A DNA stretch of 64,000 nucleotides from Actinoallomurus soli. Lineage in GTDB: Bacteria > Actinomycetota > Actinomycetes > Streptosporangiales > Streptosporangiaceae. This document shows positions 44,579-53,369 of this stretch, piece by piece. How positions within the stretch are numbered: the stretch's first letter is position 1; each line of letters starts with the position of its first letter. Position numbers and translations under genes: made by a program. The notes beneath the pieces are model-generated. The model searched no databases. It worked only from the letters and a program-made list of their open reading frames with translations, and was not told the DNA's origin. The stretch spans positions 1,116,001 to 1,180,000 of the forward strand of contig NZ_JAMXMV010000001.1 of NCBI RefSeq assembly GCF_024055715.1, given 5' to 3'.

Positions 44579-45634
44579 ATGGAATACGTCGGCCATGATG
44601 AGGCGATGGTCGATGAAGAGCCGCTCGGCGAGGTGGATCGCCTCGTGATGGCCGCACTGCAACTGGACGGGCGCGCCCCCTGGCATCTCGTGGCGCGCGC
44701 GGCCGGAGTGAGCGAGTCGACGGCACAGCGACGCTTCACCGCGCTACGAGAGCGCGGCGCGGCCCGGGTGATCGGCGTTGTCGACGTGCTTCGCTGCGGG
44801 CTCGGCGTTCCGGTGCTCACCCGGGTGTCGTGCCGGCCGGGTTCCGCCGAAAGCGTCGCCGCGGGTCTCGCGGCACGCCCGGAGGCACGTTTCGTCGCGG
44901 TCGTGACCGGAGCCGCCGACGCGGTCGCGGAGTTCGTGGTGCCGACCCACCGGCACCTCGCGCGGCTCCTCGGGCGTGACATGCCGGCGCGTGACCAGCT
45001 CACCGAGACCGAGACGTTCACCGTGATGCGGACGTTCACCTCCGCGCACGACTGGGACACGGGGCTGCTCGATCCGGACGCCGCCGCGCTGCTCCGTCCG
45101 GATCCGGTACGTCCCTTCGAGGACCAGGTCTGGGAGCGGCCGCCGGACCGGCTCGACGATCTGGAGCTGGCCATCGCCGCCGAGCTCGGCGCGGACGGCC
45201 GGATGCCCGTCAAGGAGCTGGCCGGCCGGGTCGGCGTCAGCGAGTCGACCGTCGCGCGCCGCATCGACTCCATGGTCGAGCGCGGCTGCCTGCGCTTCCG
45301 AACCCTGGTCGAGCCGGTGCTGCTCGGCTTCGCCGTCGAGTTCATGCTCTGGCTCGACATTGAGCCGGCCTGCCTGGCCGACGCCGGACGGCGGCTGGCC
45401 TCCCGGCCCGGCGTCAAGTACCTGTCGGCGACCGCCGGCCGGTTCAACCTCTGCGGGCAGGTGTCCCTGCGGCACTTCGCCGACCTGTACGGGTTCATGA
45501 CCGATGTCGTCGGCGGACTGCCGGGCGTCCGGCGCGCCGATACGACCCTGCAGTTGGAAACGCTGAAGCGCGCCTGGGTGCCCACCGCGCCCGAGCGGCC
45601 GGCCGAGGCCCGGAAGGAGAGGAGTGGCCGTTGA
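44579..45634 (+). CDS. Lrp/AsnC-type regulator with two HTH-RAM halves
   Basis: 351 residues. Two Lrp modules in tandem: HTH 1 (LQLDGRAPWHLVARAAGVSE then STAQRRFTALRERG), a ligand-like domain, HTH 2 (ELGADGRMPVKELAGRVGVS then ESTVARRIDSMVERG) and a second RAM-like domain. It probably regulates the operon it leads, responding to an amino-acid-like ligand. Start uncertain: ATG 44579 chosen (AGAGG 10 nt upstream); 44543 and 44606 are alternatives. TTGA overlap with the next gene. Confidence 0.82.
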   Translation: MEYVGHDEAMVDEEPLGEVDRLVMAALQLDGRAPWHLVARAAGVSESTAQRRFTALRERGAARVIGVVDVLRCGLGVPVLTRVSCRPGSAESVAAGLAARPEARFVAVVTGAADAVAEFVVPTHRHLARLLGRDMPARDQLTETETFTVMRTFTSAHDWDTGLLDPDAAALLRPDPVRPFEDQVWERPPDRLDDLELAIAAELGADGRMPVKELAGRVGVSESTVARRIDSMVERGCLRFRTLVEPVLLGFAVEFMLWLDIEPACLADAGRRLASRPGVKYLSATAGRFNLCGQVSLRHFADLYGFMTDVVGGLPGVRRADTTLQLETLKRAWVPTAPERPAEARKERSGR

Positions 45635-46554
45635 GCACAACGATCGAACCCTGGCAGTGGGATGAGGCGACCTGGCGCGGCCATGTGGACCGCGTCCGGG
45701 CCGGCCGGCGGCTGGCGCCGCCGTGGCCCGGCGGTGCGAAGGTCGCGGTGGCGCTGTCGTTCGACTCCGACCACGAGACGATCCCGCTGCGAGAGGGGGA
45801 GACTCGGCCCGGCAAGCTGTCTCAGGGCCAGTACGGATCACGGGTCGGCGCCCCCCGGATCCTCGCCGCGCTCGAACGGCACGGCGTGCCGGCGACCTTC
45901 TTCATGCCGGCGGTGTCCGCGCTGCTGCATCCGGGCGAGGCCCGCGCCTACGTGGCGGCCGGCCACGAGATCGCCGCGCACGGCTGGATCCACGAGCGGA
46001 ACATGCTGCTGACGCCGGACGACGAGCGCACCCTCGCCATCCGCGCCCTCGACACCCTCGAAGACGTCACCGGGGTCCGCCCGGTCGGGGTGCGCACCCC
46101 CTCCTGGGACTTCTCCGACAGCACCCTGGAGATCATCCGGGAGACGGGGTTGATCTACGACTCGTCCCTGATGGCCGACGACGAATGCTACGAGCTCGTC
46201 GCCGACGGCGAGCCCACCGGGATCGTCGAGCTGCCGGTCGAGTGGATCCGCGACGACGCCCCGTACTTCATGATGGAGCGGTACGCCTCACTGCGCCCGT
46301 ACACGCCGCCGCGCGATGTGCTGCGGCTGTGGTGCGACGAGTTCGACGCCGCCCGCGCCCAAGGCGGCCTGTTCCAGCTCACGATGCATCCGCACATCAT
46401 CGGGCACCGATCGCGGATGGTCGTGCTGACCGAGCTGCTGTCCTACATCGGCACTTTCGACGACGTCTGGTTCGCCACCCATGCCCAGATCGTCGAACAC
46501 GTCCGGACCGCCCTCGCGGGTCCGCTGGACACCGAGAACGGAACCGGCGCATGA
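45631..46554 (+). CDS. NodB-fold polysaccharide deacetylase-like (PuuE/peptidoglycan-deacetylase type)
   Basis: 307 residues. ALSFDSDHET supplies the Asp-Asp/His start, HGWIHE the metal His, TPSWDFSDSTLEI the arm motif and LTMHPHIIGHRSR the C-terminal His. No signal peptide, so it acts in the cytoplasm; such members cleave small amides (allantoin-like, N-acetyl or N-formyl groups) rather than polymers. TTG start, coupled to the regulator by TTGA. The substrate is inferred to be the imported compound of this operon. Confidence 0.8.
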   Translation: MSTTIEPWQWDEATWRGHVDRVRAGRRLAPPWPGGAKVAVALSFDSDHETIPLREGETRPGKLSQGQYGSRVGAPRILAALERHGVPATFFMPAVSALLHPGEARAYVAAGHEIAAHGWIHERNMLLTPDDERTLAIRALDTLEDVTGVRPVGVRTPSWDFSDSTLEIIRETGLIYDSSLMADDECYELVADGEPTGIVELPVEWIRDDAPYFMMERYASLRPYTPPRDVLRLWCDEFDAARAQGGLFQLTMHPHIIGHRSRMVVLTELLSYIGTFDDVWFATHAQIVEHVRTALAGPLDTENGTGA

Positions 46555-47879
46555 GCATCGCCCACTCCCGAGAAGGAACGACCGCCGCGCCGACCGGCAC
46601 GCGGTCCGCGCGGATGACCGACCGGCAGCGCCGGGCGGTCGTCGCCGGGGCGGTCGGCAACACCGTCGAGTGGGTCGACTGGGCGGTCTACTCGGCATTC
46701 GCGCCGATCTTCGCGTCACAGTTCTTCCCCAAGGGCGACAAGACGGCGGACCTGCTGGCGACCCTGGCGGTCTTCGCCGTCGGGTTCGGCATGCGGCCTA
46801 TCGGAGCCGCGGTGCTGGGCGCCTACGCCGACCGGCGGGGCCGCAAGGCGGGCATGACGCTGACCATCACCATGATGGCCATCGCGGCGCTCGTGGTCGC
46901 CGTCTGCCCGCCGTACAGCGCCATCGGCATCGTCGCGCCGGCGGTGCTCGTCATCGCCCGCCTGGTGCAGGGCTTCTCCGCCGGAGGGGAGTTCGGCACC
47001 TCCTCCGCCTTCCTCATCGAGTCGGCTGCGCCGGGCCGGCGGGCGTTCGTCGGCTCCTGGCAGCAGGTGTCGGTCGGCGCGGGCACCCTGATCGCATCGC
47101 TGCTCGGGACCCTCCTCACCAGCACACTGAGCGACGGGGCGCTGACGACGTGGGGCTGGCGCGCCGCCTTCGCGGTCGGCGGGCTGCTCGGCCTCATCGG
47201 CCTGTGGCTGCGGACCGCGGTCGAGGAGACCGAGGCCTTCGCCGAGGTCGCCCGGAGCCGCGACAACGAGGCCCGGCCGACCCCGCTCCGGGACATGCTG
47301 GTGAAGCATCCGCGCGCCGCGCTGCGCGTCGTGGGCATCACGATCGCGGGGACTTTGCTCTACTACATCTGGGTCAGCTACATGCCCGGGTACGCGCACG
47401 CCGCCGAGGGAGTGGCGCTCAGCCGCGCGTTCCTGGCCAACACCCTGGCGATCGTCGTCTTCCTCGTGATGCTGCCGTTCGGCGGGATGCTGTCGGACCG
47501 GTTCGGCCGCAGGCCGACGATGACCGCTTTCGCCGCCGGATTCCTCGTGTTGTCCTGGCCGGCGTTCCAGCTGGTGGGGGGCGGATTCATGGCCCTGCTG
47601 GCGGTCGAGCTGGTCGGGATGTTCTTCCTGGTCGGCTACTCGGCCAACTGCGCGGTCGTGATGGCCGAGCAGTTCCCCGCCGAGGTGCGCACCACCGGCA
47701 TCGGCCTGCCCTACGCCCTGGCCGTCGCCATCTTCGGCGGCACGGCCCCGTACATCACGACGTGGCTGGCCACGCACGGGCACCGCGACCGGGTGTGGAT
47801 CTACACCGCGATCGCCGCGGCGATCGGCGTCGTGGTCTACGCCACGATGCCCGAGACCAAGGGAAAGGAGCTCGAATGA
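46551..47879 (+). CDS. MFS transporter of the MHS (metabolite:H+ symporter) family
   Basis: 442 residues. VGNTVEWVDWAVYSAFAPIF, GFGMRPIGAAVLGAYADRRGRKAGM, RLVQGFSAGGEFGTSSAFLIE and LPFGGMLSDRFGRRP are typical of MHS carriers (KgtP/ProP/ShiA relatives), which import organic acids or betaines with H+. ATGA overlap on the 5' side and on the 3' side, so it is fully embedded in the operon. Confidence 0.9.
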   Translation: MSIAHSREGTTAAPTGTRSARMTDRQRRAVVAGAVGNTVEWVDWAVYSAFAPIFASQFFPKGDKTADLLATLAVFAVGFGMRPIGAAVLGAYADRRGRKAGMTLTITMMAIAALVVAVCPPYSAIGIVAPAVLVIARLVQGFSAGGEFGTSSAFLIESAAPGRRAFVGSWQQVSVGAGTLIASLLGTLLTSTLSDGALTTWGWRAAFAVGGLLGLIGLWLRTAVEETEAFAEVARSRDNEARPTPLRDMLVKHPRAALRVVGITIAGTLLYYIWVSYMPGYAHAAEGVALSRAFLANTLAIVVFLVMLPFGGMLSDRFGRRPTMTAFAAGFLVLSWPAFQLVGGGFMALLAVELVGMFFLVGYSANCAVVMAEQFPAEVRTTGIGLPYALAVAIFGGTAPYITTWLATHGHRDRVWIYTAIAAAIGVVVYATMPETKGKELE

Positions 47880-48685
47880 GCCCGCACGTCCTCGTCACCG
47901 GCGCGGCGAGCGGCATCGGCGCCGCCGTCGCGGCCGCGTTCGCGGCGGACGGCTGGACGGTCACCGGGGTGGACCTGCGGGAGGCGCCGCTCCGCGCGTC
48001 CCTGGAGGGACTCGCCGCGACGCCCGTCGTCGCGGACCTGGCCGAACCGGAGGCGCCCGAGCGCGTCGTCCGGCGGGCGTGGGAGTCCGGCGGTCCACTC
48101 GACGCGCTCGTCAACGCCGCGGGCATCTACCCGGCCCGCCCCTTCCTCGACCTGGACGCGGCGCTGTGGGACCGCGTTCAGGCGGTCAACGTGCGGGCGC
48201 CGATGCTGGCCGTCCGCGCGTACGCCGAACTGGCCATCGCCGCGGGCAGGCCCGGCAGTGTCGTCAACATCACGTCCGGGGCGGCGCTGCGCGCCCGGCC
48301 CGGCGCGGCCCACTACAGCACGTCGAAGGCGGCGCTGGAGATGTTGACGAAGGCCGCGGCCGTAGAGCTCGGCGGAGCCGGAATCCGGGTCAACGCGGTC
48401 AGCCCGGGGTTCGTCACCGTCGGCAGCGCGGCCAACCCGGTAACCGAGGAGTACGCCGCGGCGGTCTCGGTCAACCCGCTCGGCCGGCGTGGTCGGCCGG
48501 ATGACATCGCCGCGGCGGTCCGCTGGCTCGTCTCGCCGGCCGCCGAATGGGTCACCGGCTCGATCCTGCGGGTCGACGGCGGCGCGTCCGCGGGGACGAC
48601 CACACTGCCCGCGCACTGGCCCGGCCTCACCGACGTCCAGGCGCCGGGCACCGGAATCGACGACAATGAAGGAGCGAACGCGTGA
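47876..48685 (+). CDS. Short-chain dehydrogenase/reductase
   Basis: 269 residues, classical SDR: TGAASGIGAAVAAAF, LVNAAGIYP, VNITSGAAL with catalytic Ser, HYSTSKAAL (YxxxK) and NAVSPGFVTV. The first half suggests NAD preference (VDLRE: acidic residue after strand 2). It oxidises or reduces an alcohol or ketone of the imported substrate. Coupled at both ends (ATGA, GTGA). Confidence 0.9.
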   Translation: MSPHVLVTGAASGIGAAVAAAFAADGWTVTGVDLREAPLRASLEGLAATPVVADLAEPEAPERVVRRAWESGGPLDALVNAAGIYPARPFLDLDAALWDRVQAVNVRAPMLAVRAYAELAIAAGRPGSVVNITSGAALRARPGAAHYSTSKAALEMLTKAAAVELGGAGIRVNAVSPGFVTVGSAANPVTEEYAAAVSVNPLGRRGRPDDIAAAVRWLVSPAAEWVTGSILRVDGGASAGTTTLPAHWPGLTDVQAPGTGIDDNEGANA

Positions 48686-49710
48686 GTTCTCGGGAGTACA
48701 CCGTCGTCGGCGCGGGCGCGATCGGCGGCACCCTCGCCTGGCACCTGGCCAGGGCCGGGCATCCGGTGACCGTCGTGGACGCCGACCCGGACCACGTGGC
48801 GGCGATCGCCCGCGACGGGATCGTCCTCGAACGCGGCGGCGTGCGGACCCCGCAGCCGGTCGCGGCGGCGTACACCCTCGAACAGGTGAGCGCGCCGCTC
48901 GGCCGGGTGCTGCTCGCGGTCAAGGCCCAGGCCACCCGGACGGCCGCCGAATGGCTCGTCGGCCGACTCGCGGAGGACGGCTACGTCGCCAGTCTGCAGA
49001 ACGGCCTGAACGAGGAGCTCATCGCCGAGTACGTCGGCGCGGAACGCACCGTCGGCGCGTTCGTCGACCTGTTCGCGGACGTCGTCGCCCCCGGTGTGAT
49101 CAACGACGGCGGCGCGGGTGCCATCGCGATCGGGGAGATGGACGGAACGGCCTCGACGCGGGTGCGCGACCTGGCGGCCGACCTGGGCGCGTGGGGCCCG
49201 GTCACGGTGACCGGCAACGTCGCCGGGTACCTTTGGGCCAAGCTGGGCTTCGGCGCCATGCTGACCGCCACCGCGCTGGCCGACGACACGATGGGCGACC
49301 TGCTGGACCGGCACCGGCCGGCCGGGCACCGACTGGCCCACGAGGTCCTCAGCGTCGCGGCCGCCGAAGGGATCATCCTCGAGCCGTTCGACGCCTTCGA
49401 GCCCTCGGCCTATGTCGATGGCGCCGACCCGGAGAAGGCGGCCGCCGCCACCGACCGCTTGGTGGCGTGGCTGCGCACGCAGACCAAGACCAGGAGCGGG
49501 ATCTGGCGCGACATCGTGGTGCGCCGCCGCCCCACCGAGATACCGACCCAGTACGCGCCCGTGCTCGCCGCCGCCGACCGGCACGGGATCGACGTTCCCG
49601 TCCTCCGCGTCCTCCTCCGCCAGCTCGCGGAGGTCGAGGCCGACGCCGCGACCATGTCCGAGGAACGCATCGACCTCCTGGACACGGTCGCCCGCGAGGA
49701 GGCCCGGTGA
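48682..49710 (+). CDS. Ketopantoate reductase (ApbA/PanE) family protein
   Basis: 342 residues. N-terminal GAGAIGGTLAWHLARAG, LLAVKAQATRTAAEWL (KAxxt motif with Lys), SLQNGLNEEL, and the C-terminal helical domain with AKLGFGAML (Lys) and SGIWRDIVVRRRPTEIPTQ (S.xqDi..gR.tEid). Fusion-length and context differ from vitamin-B5 panE; the family reduces diverse 2-keto acids, so it more likely acts in this catabolic route. GTG start by GTGA overlap. Confidence 0.85.
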   Translation: MSSREYTVVGAGAIGGTLAWHLARAGHPVTVVDADPDHVAAIARDGIVLERGGVRTPQPVAAAYTLEQVSAPLGRVLLAVKAQATRTAAEWLVGRLAEDGYVASLQNGLNEELIAEYVGAERTVGAFVDLFADVVAPGVINDGGAGAIAIGEMDGTASTRVRDLAADLGAWGPVTVTGNVAGYLWAKLGFGAMLTATALADDTMGDLLDRHRPAGHRLAHEVLSVAAAEGIILEPFDAFEPSAYVDGADPEKAAAATDRLVAWLRTQTKTRSGIWRDIVVRRRPTEIPTQYAPVLAAADRHGIDVPVLRVLLRQLAEVEADAATMSEERIDLLDTVAREEAR

Positions 49711-50903
49711 GCGCTCCGACGACCTCGACGGCCCTGGCGGAGCAGGTCCGCGCCGGCGTCGACGACATGCTGCGGGACCTGGAGGAGTACGTCCGGCTGG
49801 AGACTCCGAGCGACGACACGGCCGCCCTCGCGGCCGGCCGGGACTGGGTGGTCTCCTGGATCGAGCGTCGCCTGGGGGCGCCGGCGTCCGCGCGCACCGA
49901 GCCCGGCGCGCCTCACGGTGACACGGTCGTCCTTGAGTACGGGGGGACCGGCATCGGCGCCGAGGCGGGCACGGTGGTGATCCTCGCGCACTACGACACG
50001 GTATGGCCGGTCGGGACACTCGCCGAGCTGCCGTTCAGCGTAGAGGCCGAGGTGATCCGCGGACCGGGTGTGTTCGACATGAAGGCGGGTCTCGTCCAGG
50101 CCGTGTGGGCGCTTCGCGCAGTGCGCGCGGCCGGCCTTCCCTGCACGCCCGTGCGCTTCGTGCTGAACGGCGACGAGGAGATCGGCAGTCCGGCCTCCCG
50201 CCCGGTGATCGAGGAGAGCTGCCGCGGCGCCGCCGCCGTCCTGGTATTCGAGGCGAGCGCCGACGGCGCGGTCAAGACCGCCCGCAAGGGCGTGGGCCTG
50301 TTCGACGTCACGCTGACCGGAGTGGAGGCGCACGCGGGCCTCGACCCCACGGCCGGCGCCAGCGCGGTCACGGCGCTCGGAGAGTTCATCGCCGCGGCGT
50401 CCGCGCTCACGGACGTCGCGGCGGGCACGACCGTCAACGTCGGCGTGGTCGCCGGCGGGACCCGCCCGAACGTCACGGCGGGATCGGCCCGCGCCCACCT
50501 CGACGTACGCGTCGCCGACGAGGCCGAGGCCGCGCGGGTGGAGCGGGCGCTGACCGCGTGGCGGCCGTCCGACCCCCGGGTGACGGCACACCTGGCCGGA
50601 GGCTGGAACCGTCCGGTCATGACCCGGACCCCGGCCGTCGCGGACCTGTACCAGCGGGCACGGGCCGTGGCCGCGACGCTCGGGTTCGACCTGCCGGAGA
50701 CGGCGGTGGGCGGCGCGAGCGACGGCAACTTCGCGGCCGCCCTCGGAGTTCCGGTGCTCGACGGCCTCGGCGCCGTCGGCGGGGGCGCCCACGCCCGTCA
50801 CGAACACGCCACCGTGCCCGGCATGGTCGAGCGCACCGCCCTGGCCGCCGCCGTCCTCGCCTCGCTCGCCGACACGGCCGCCGGTCTCTCCGCGGCCGGC
50901 TGA
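49707..50903 (+). CDS. M20 metallopeptidase (glutamate carboxypeptidase type)
   Basis: 398 residues. Metal ligands: His/Asp in LAHYDTVWPVG, Asp in VFDMKAGLVQA, Glu-Glu in LNGDEEIGSP, Glu in VFEASADGAVKTARKG, and late His in GAHARHEHATV. A dimerisation/lid domain occupies about 190-300. M20 enzymes split amide bonds, e.g. releasing glutamate or other amino acids from acylated forms. GAGGAGG precedes the GTG. Last gene of the operon. Confidence 0.9.
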   Translation: MSAPTTSTALAEQVRAGVDDMLRDLEEYVRLETPSDDTAALAAGRDWVVSWIERRLGAPASARTEPGAPHGDTVVLEYGGTGIGAEAGTVVILAHYDTVWPVGTLAELPFSVEAEVIRGPGVFDMKAGLVQAVWALRAVRAAGLPCTPVRFVLNGDEEIGSPASRPVIEESCRGAAAVLVFEASADGAVKTARKGVGLFDVTLTGVEAHAGLDPTAGASAVTALGEFIAAASALTDVAAGTTVNVGVVAGGTRPNVTAGSARAHLDVRVADEAEAARVERALTAWRPSDPRVTAHLAGGWNRPVMTRTPAVADLYQRARAVAATLGFDLPETAVGGASDGNFAAALGVPVLDGLGAVGGGAHARHEHATVPGMVERTALAAAVLASLADTAAGLSAAG

Positions 50904-50911
50904 CCCGGACT

Positions 50912-50961
50912 CCGCCGGGGCGCGGCCGGAGGCACGGGTCCTCCGGCCGCGCCCCCGGCGG
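50912..50961 (+). terminator. Strong hairpin terminator after the M20 gene
   Basis: A 21-bp stem (50912-50932 with 50940-50961, one bulged C) and a 7-nt loop begin 8 bp after the M20 stop. It marks the operon end. Confidence 0.8.
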
Positions 50962-51065
50962 CCGGTCCTGGACGTACGCGGACGACGGCGGGTTCACCGG
51001 GCGGCGGAGCCATCACACCGGGGCGGCGGTCCGCCGCCGGGCCCGCTGTGCGGGACGATGTCCGC

Positions 51066-52010
51066 ATGCCGGTCACCACAGGAACGGACGTCGCGGAGGA
51101 GACCCGCGCGTTCAACGACGAGCTCGCCGCGCTGTACGCCGCCGCCCCGCAACTGCACGAGGTCGACGATCCGCCGGCGTCCCGGGCGGCCCGCGCTCGC
51201 GGAGAAGGACCCCTTGCCCCGCCCGGGAGGCTCGCCGAGGGCCGCGACCGTACGATCCCCGGGCGCGCCGGTCCGATCCCGGTCCGGGTGTTCACGCCCG
51301 CCGAGGTGCGAGGCGTCTACCTGCACTTCCACGGAGGCGGCTGGACCCTCGGCACGGCCGACTCCCAGGACCCCATGCTGTGGCGGCTCGCCACCGAGGC
51401 CGGCGTCGCCGTCGTCAGCGTCGACTACCGGCTCGCCCCCGAGCATCCCTATCCGAACGGCCCGGACGACTGTGAGGACGCCGCGCGCTGGCTCATCGGC
51501 GCCGCCGGCCCGGAGTTCGGCGCCGAGCGGCTCGTCATCGGCGGCGAGTCGGCCGGCGCCCACCTCGCCGCCGTCACCCTGCTCCGGCTGGGCGAGGCGG
51601 CGAGCGCCTTCCGCGCGGCCCAGCTGACCTTCGGCGCTTACGACCTGTCCATGACGCCGAGCCAGCGCCGCTGGGGCGAGCGGAATCTGGCGCTGTCGAC
51701 ACCGGTCATCCAGTGGTTCACCGCGAACTTCCTGCCCGGGATGAGCCTTGAGGATCGCCGCGCCCCGGACGTGTCCCCGCTGTACGCCGACCTCTCCGGG
51801 CTGCCGCCGGCCCGGTTCGTCGTCGGAACCCAGGATCCGCTGCTGGACGACACCCTCTTCATGGCGGCGCGCTGGCGGGCCGCCGGGAACGCGACCGAAC
51901 TGGAGGTCGTCGCGGAGGCGCCCCACGGCTTCGTCGGTTTCCCGCTGAAGGTCGCCGAGCGCGAGCTGGCCCGCCAGCGCGAGTACATCGCGCACGCCGT
52001 CGGCTCCTGA
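51066..52010 (+). CDS. Alpha/beta hydrolase, hormone-sensitive-lipase-like esterase
   Basis: 314 residues. Oxyanion HGGGW (in YLHFHGGGWTLG), nucleophile elbow GESAG, Asp in GTQDPLLDD and His in EAPHGFVGFP: the complete HSL-type triad. VDYRLAPEHPYP is a family signature. It hydrolyses small esters. ATG 51066 rather than GTG 51048; a GACGAT element 6 nt upstream suggests a leaderless mRNA. Confidence 0.9.
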   Translation: MPVTTGTDVAEETRAFNDELAALYAAAPQLHEVDDPPASRAARARGEGPLAPPGRLAEGRDRTIPGRAGPIPVRVFTPAEVRGVYLHFHGGGWTLGTADSQDPMLWRLATEAGVAVVSVDYRLAPEHPYPNGPDDCEDAARWLIGAAGPEFGAERLVIGGESAGAHLAAVTLLRLGEAASAFRAAQLTFGAYDLSMTPSQRRWGERNLALSTPVIQWFTANFLPGMSLEDRRAPDVSPLYADLSGLPPARFVVGTQDPLLDDTLFMAARWRAAGNATELEVVAEAPHGFVGFPLKVAERELARQREYIAHAVGS

Positions 52011-52157
52011 CGCGGACGGGGCCACTCGGGCGGATTCGCCGAGGCCACCCGCCCACGGGCATGATCCTCGGCCGGCGCCGTCGGGTGCTCCGGCTCCCGG
52101 GAGGCCCGCCGTACCGCGCCGGACGCCCACGTGGCACGCTGGCGAACGAGTGTTCCA

Positions 52158-52191
52158 CCGCGGCCGCCGGAGCCGGCTCCGGCGGCCGCGG
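52158..52191. promoter_or_regulatory. Perfect 34-bp palindrome upstream of the ManA-like gene
   Basis: Two 17-bp arms (CCGCGGCCGCCGGAGCC and its exact complement) meet without a spacer. It ends 9 bp before the AGGAGAG ribosome site of the next gene and 147 bp after the esterase stop. As RNA it would be a very stable hairpin: either a distal terminator or a leader structure. Confidence 0.75.
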
Positions 52192-52211
52192 ACCGACCGT
52201 AGGAGAGACCC

Positions 52212-53243
52212 GTGCGCCCCGTCGTGCTGCCGCCCAACATGCCGCGTTCGTTCTACCGGGGCGCCGGACGCATCGGCCGGTTCCGCGACGCGCCGACGCC
52301 CGCCGCCGGGGACCCGTACTTCCCGGAGGACTGGGTGGGGTCGGTCACCGCACGGCACGGGGCCGCGCCGGCCGGCCTCACGACCCTGCCGGACGGGCGC
52401 CTGCTGGCCACGGCCGTCGCGGAGGACCCGGAGACCTGGCTCGGTCCGGCGCACCTCGCCCGGCACGGCGCGGACCCGGCCATCCTCGTCAAGCTCCTCG
52501 ACGCGGGCGAGCGCCTCCCGGTCCACGTGCATCCGGATCGCGGGTACGCCACCGCCCACCTGGCCTCGCCGTACGGCAAGACCGAGGCATGGGTGATCGT
52601 CGACGCGGCTCCGGACGCGGCCGTGCACCTGGGGTTCCGGCGGGACGTCGACGCCGGGGAACTGCGCCGGTGGGTGGTCGAGCAGCGGACCGGCGACCTG
52701 CTGGCCGCCACCAACCGGATCCCCGTCCGCCCGGGCGACGCCATCGTCTGCCCGGCGGGCCTTCCGCACGCCATCGGCGCGGACATCCTGCTGGTGGAGG
52801 TCCAGGAGCCGACCGACTTCTCGGTCCTGCTCGAGTGGGAGGGCTATGACGTCGACGCCGAGGCCGGTCATCTGGGTCTCGGCTACGACGCGGCGCTGGC
52901 GTGCGTGGACCGTTCCGCGTGGGACGACCGGCGGATCGACGCGCTGCGCGGCGCCGGCCGCGCGGGCCGCGGCATCCGTCCCGGGGTCGACCGGCTGTTC
53001 TCCGCGGCGGCCGACCCGTTCTTCGCCGCCGAGCGCGTCCACCCGGATCCGGTCGGCGTGCTCGACCCGGCCTTCTCGGTGGTCGTGATCACGGACGGCT
53101 CCGGGGCGCTGGAGGCCGAGCACGGCGGCCCGCTCGCGGTCCGCTCCGGCCAGACACTGCTCGTCCCGTACGCCGCCGGCCACTGCACTCTCCGGGGCGA
53201 CCTGCGGGCGATCCGCTGCCGTCCTCCGTACGACACGCCCTGA
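52212..53243 (+). CDS. manA: Class I mannose-6-phosphate isomerase-like protein
   Basis: 343 residues, cupin fold. Zn ligands are visible in PVHVHPDRGYA (His, His) and GKTEAWVIVDA (Glu), with His in CPAGLPHAIG. The family interconverts mannose-6-P and fructose-6-P. It is shorter than enteric ManA and lacks the helical lid, like other actinobacterial/firmicute small types. GTG with AGGAGAG upstream. The actual sugar may differ. Confidence 0.82.
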   Translation: MRPVVLPPNMPRSFYRGAGRIGRFRDAPTPAAGDPYFPEDWVGSVTARHGAAPAGLTTLPDGRLLATAVAEDPETWLGPAHLARHGADPAILVKLLDAGERLPVHVHPDRGYATAHLASPYGKTEAWVIVDAAPDAAVHLGFRRDVDAGELRRWVVEQRTGDLLAATNRIPVRPGDAIVCPAGLPHAIGADILLVEVQEPTDFSVLLEWEGYDVDAEAGHLGLGYDAALACVDRSAWDDRRIDALRGAGRAGRGIRPGVDRLFSAAADPFFAAERVHPDPVGVLDPAFSVVVITDGSGALEAEHGGPLAVRSGQTLLVPYAAGHCTLRGDLRAIRCRPPYDTP

Positions 53244-53369
53244 CACGCGCTCCCCGACCCGGCGGGTGGCCACACCACGTCCACGACACGCCTTAGGACC
53301 GGTCTGCCGTTCGTCTCGGCGCGGCCGCGTCCGTACTCCTGGCCGACCTCGCCGCGTACGCTCGGACCG

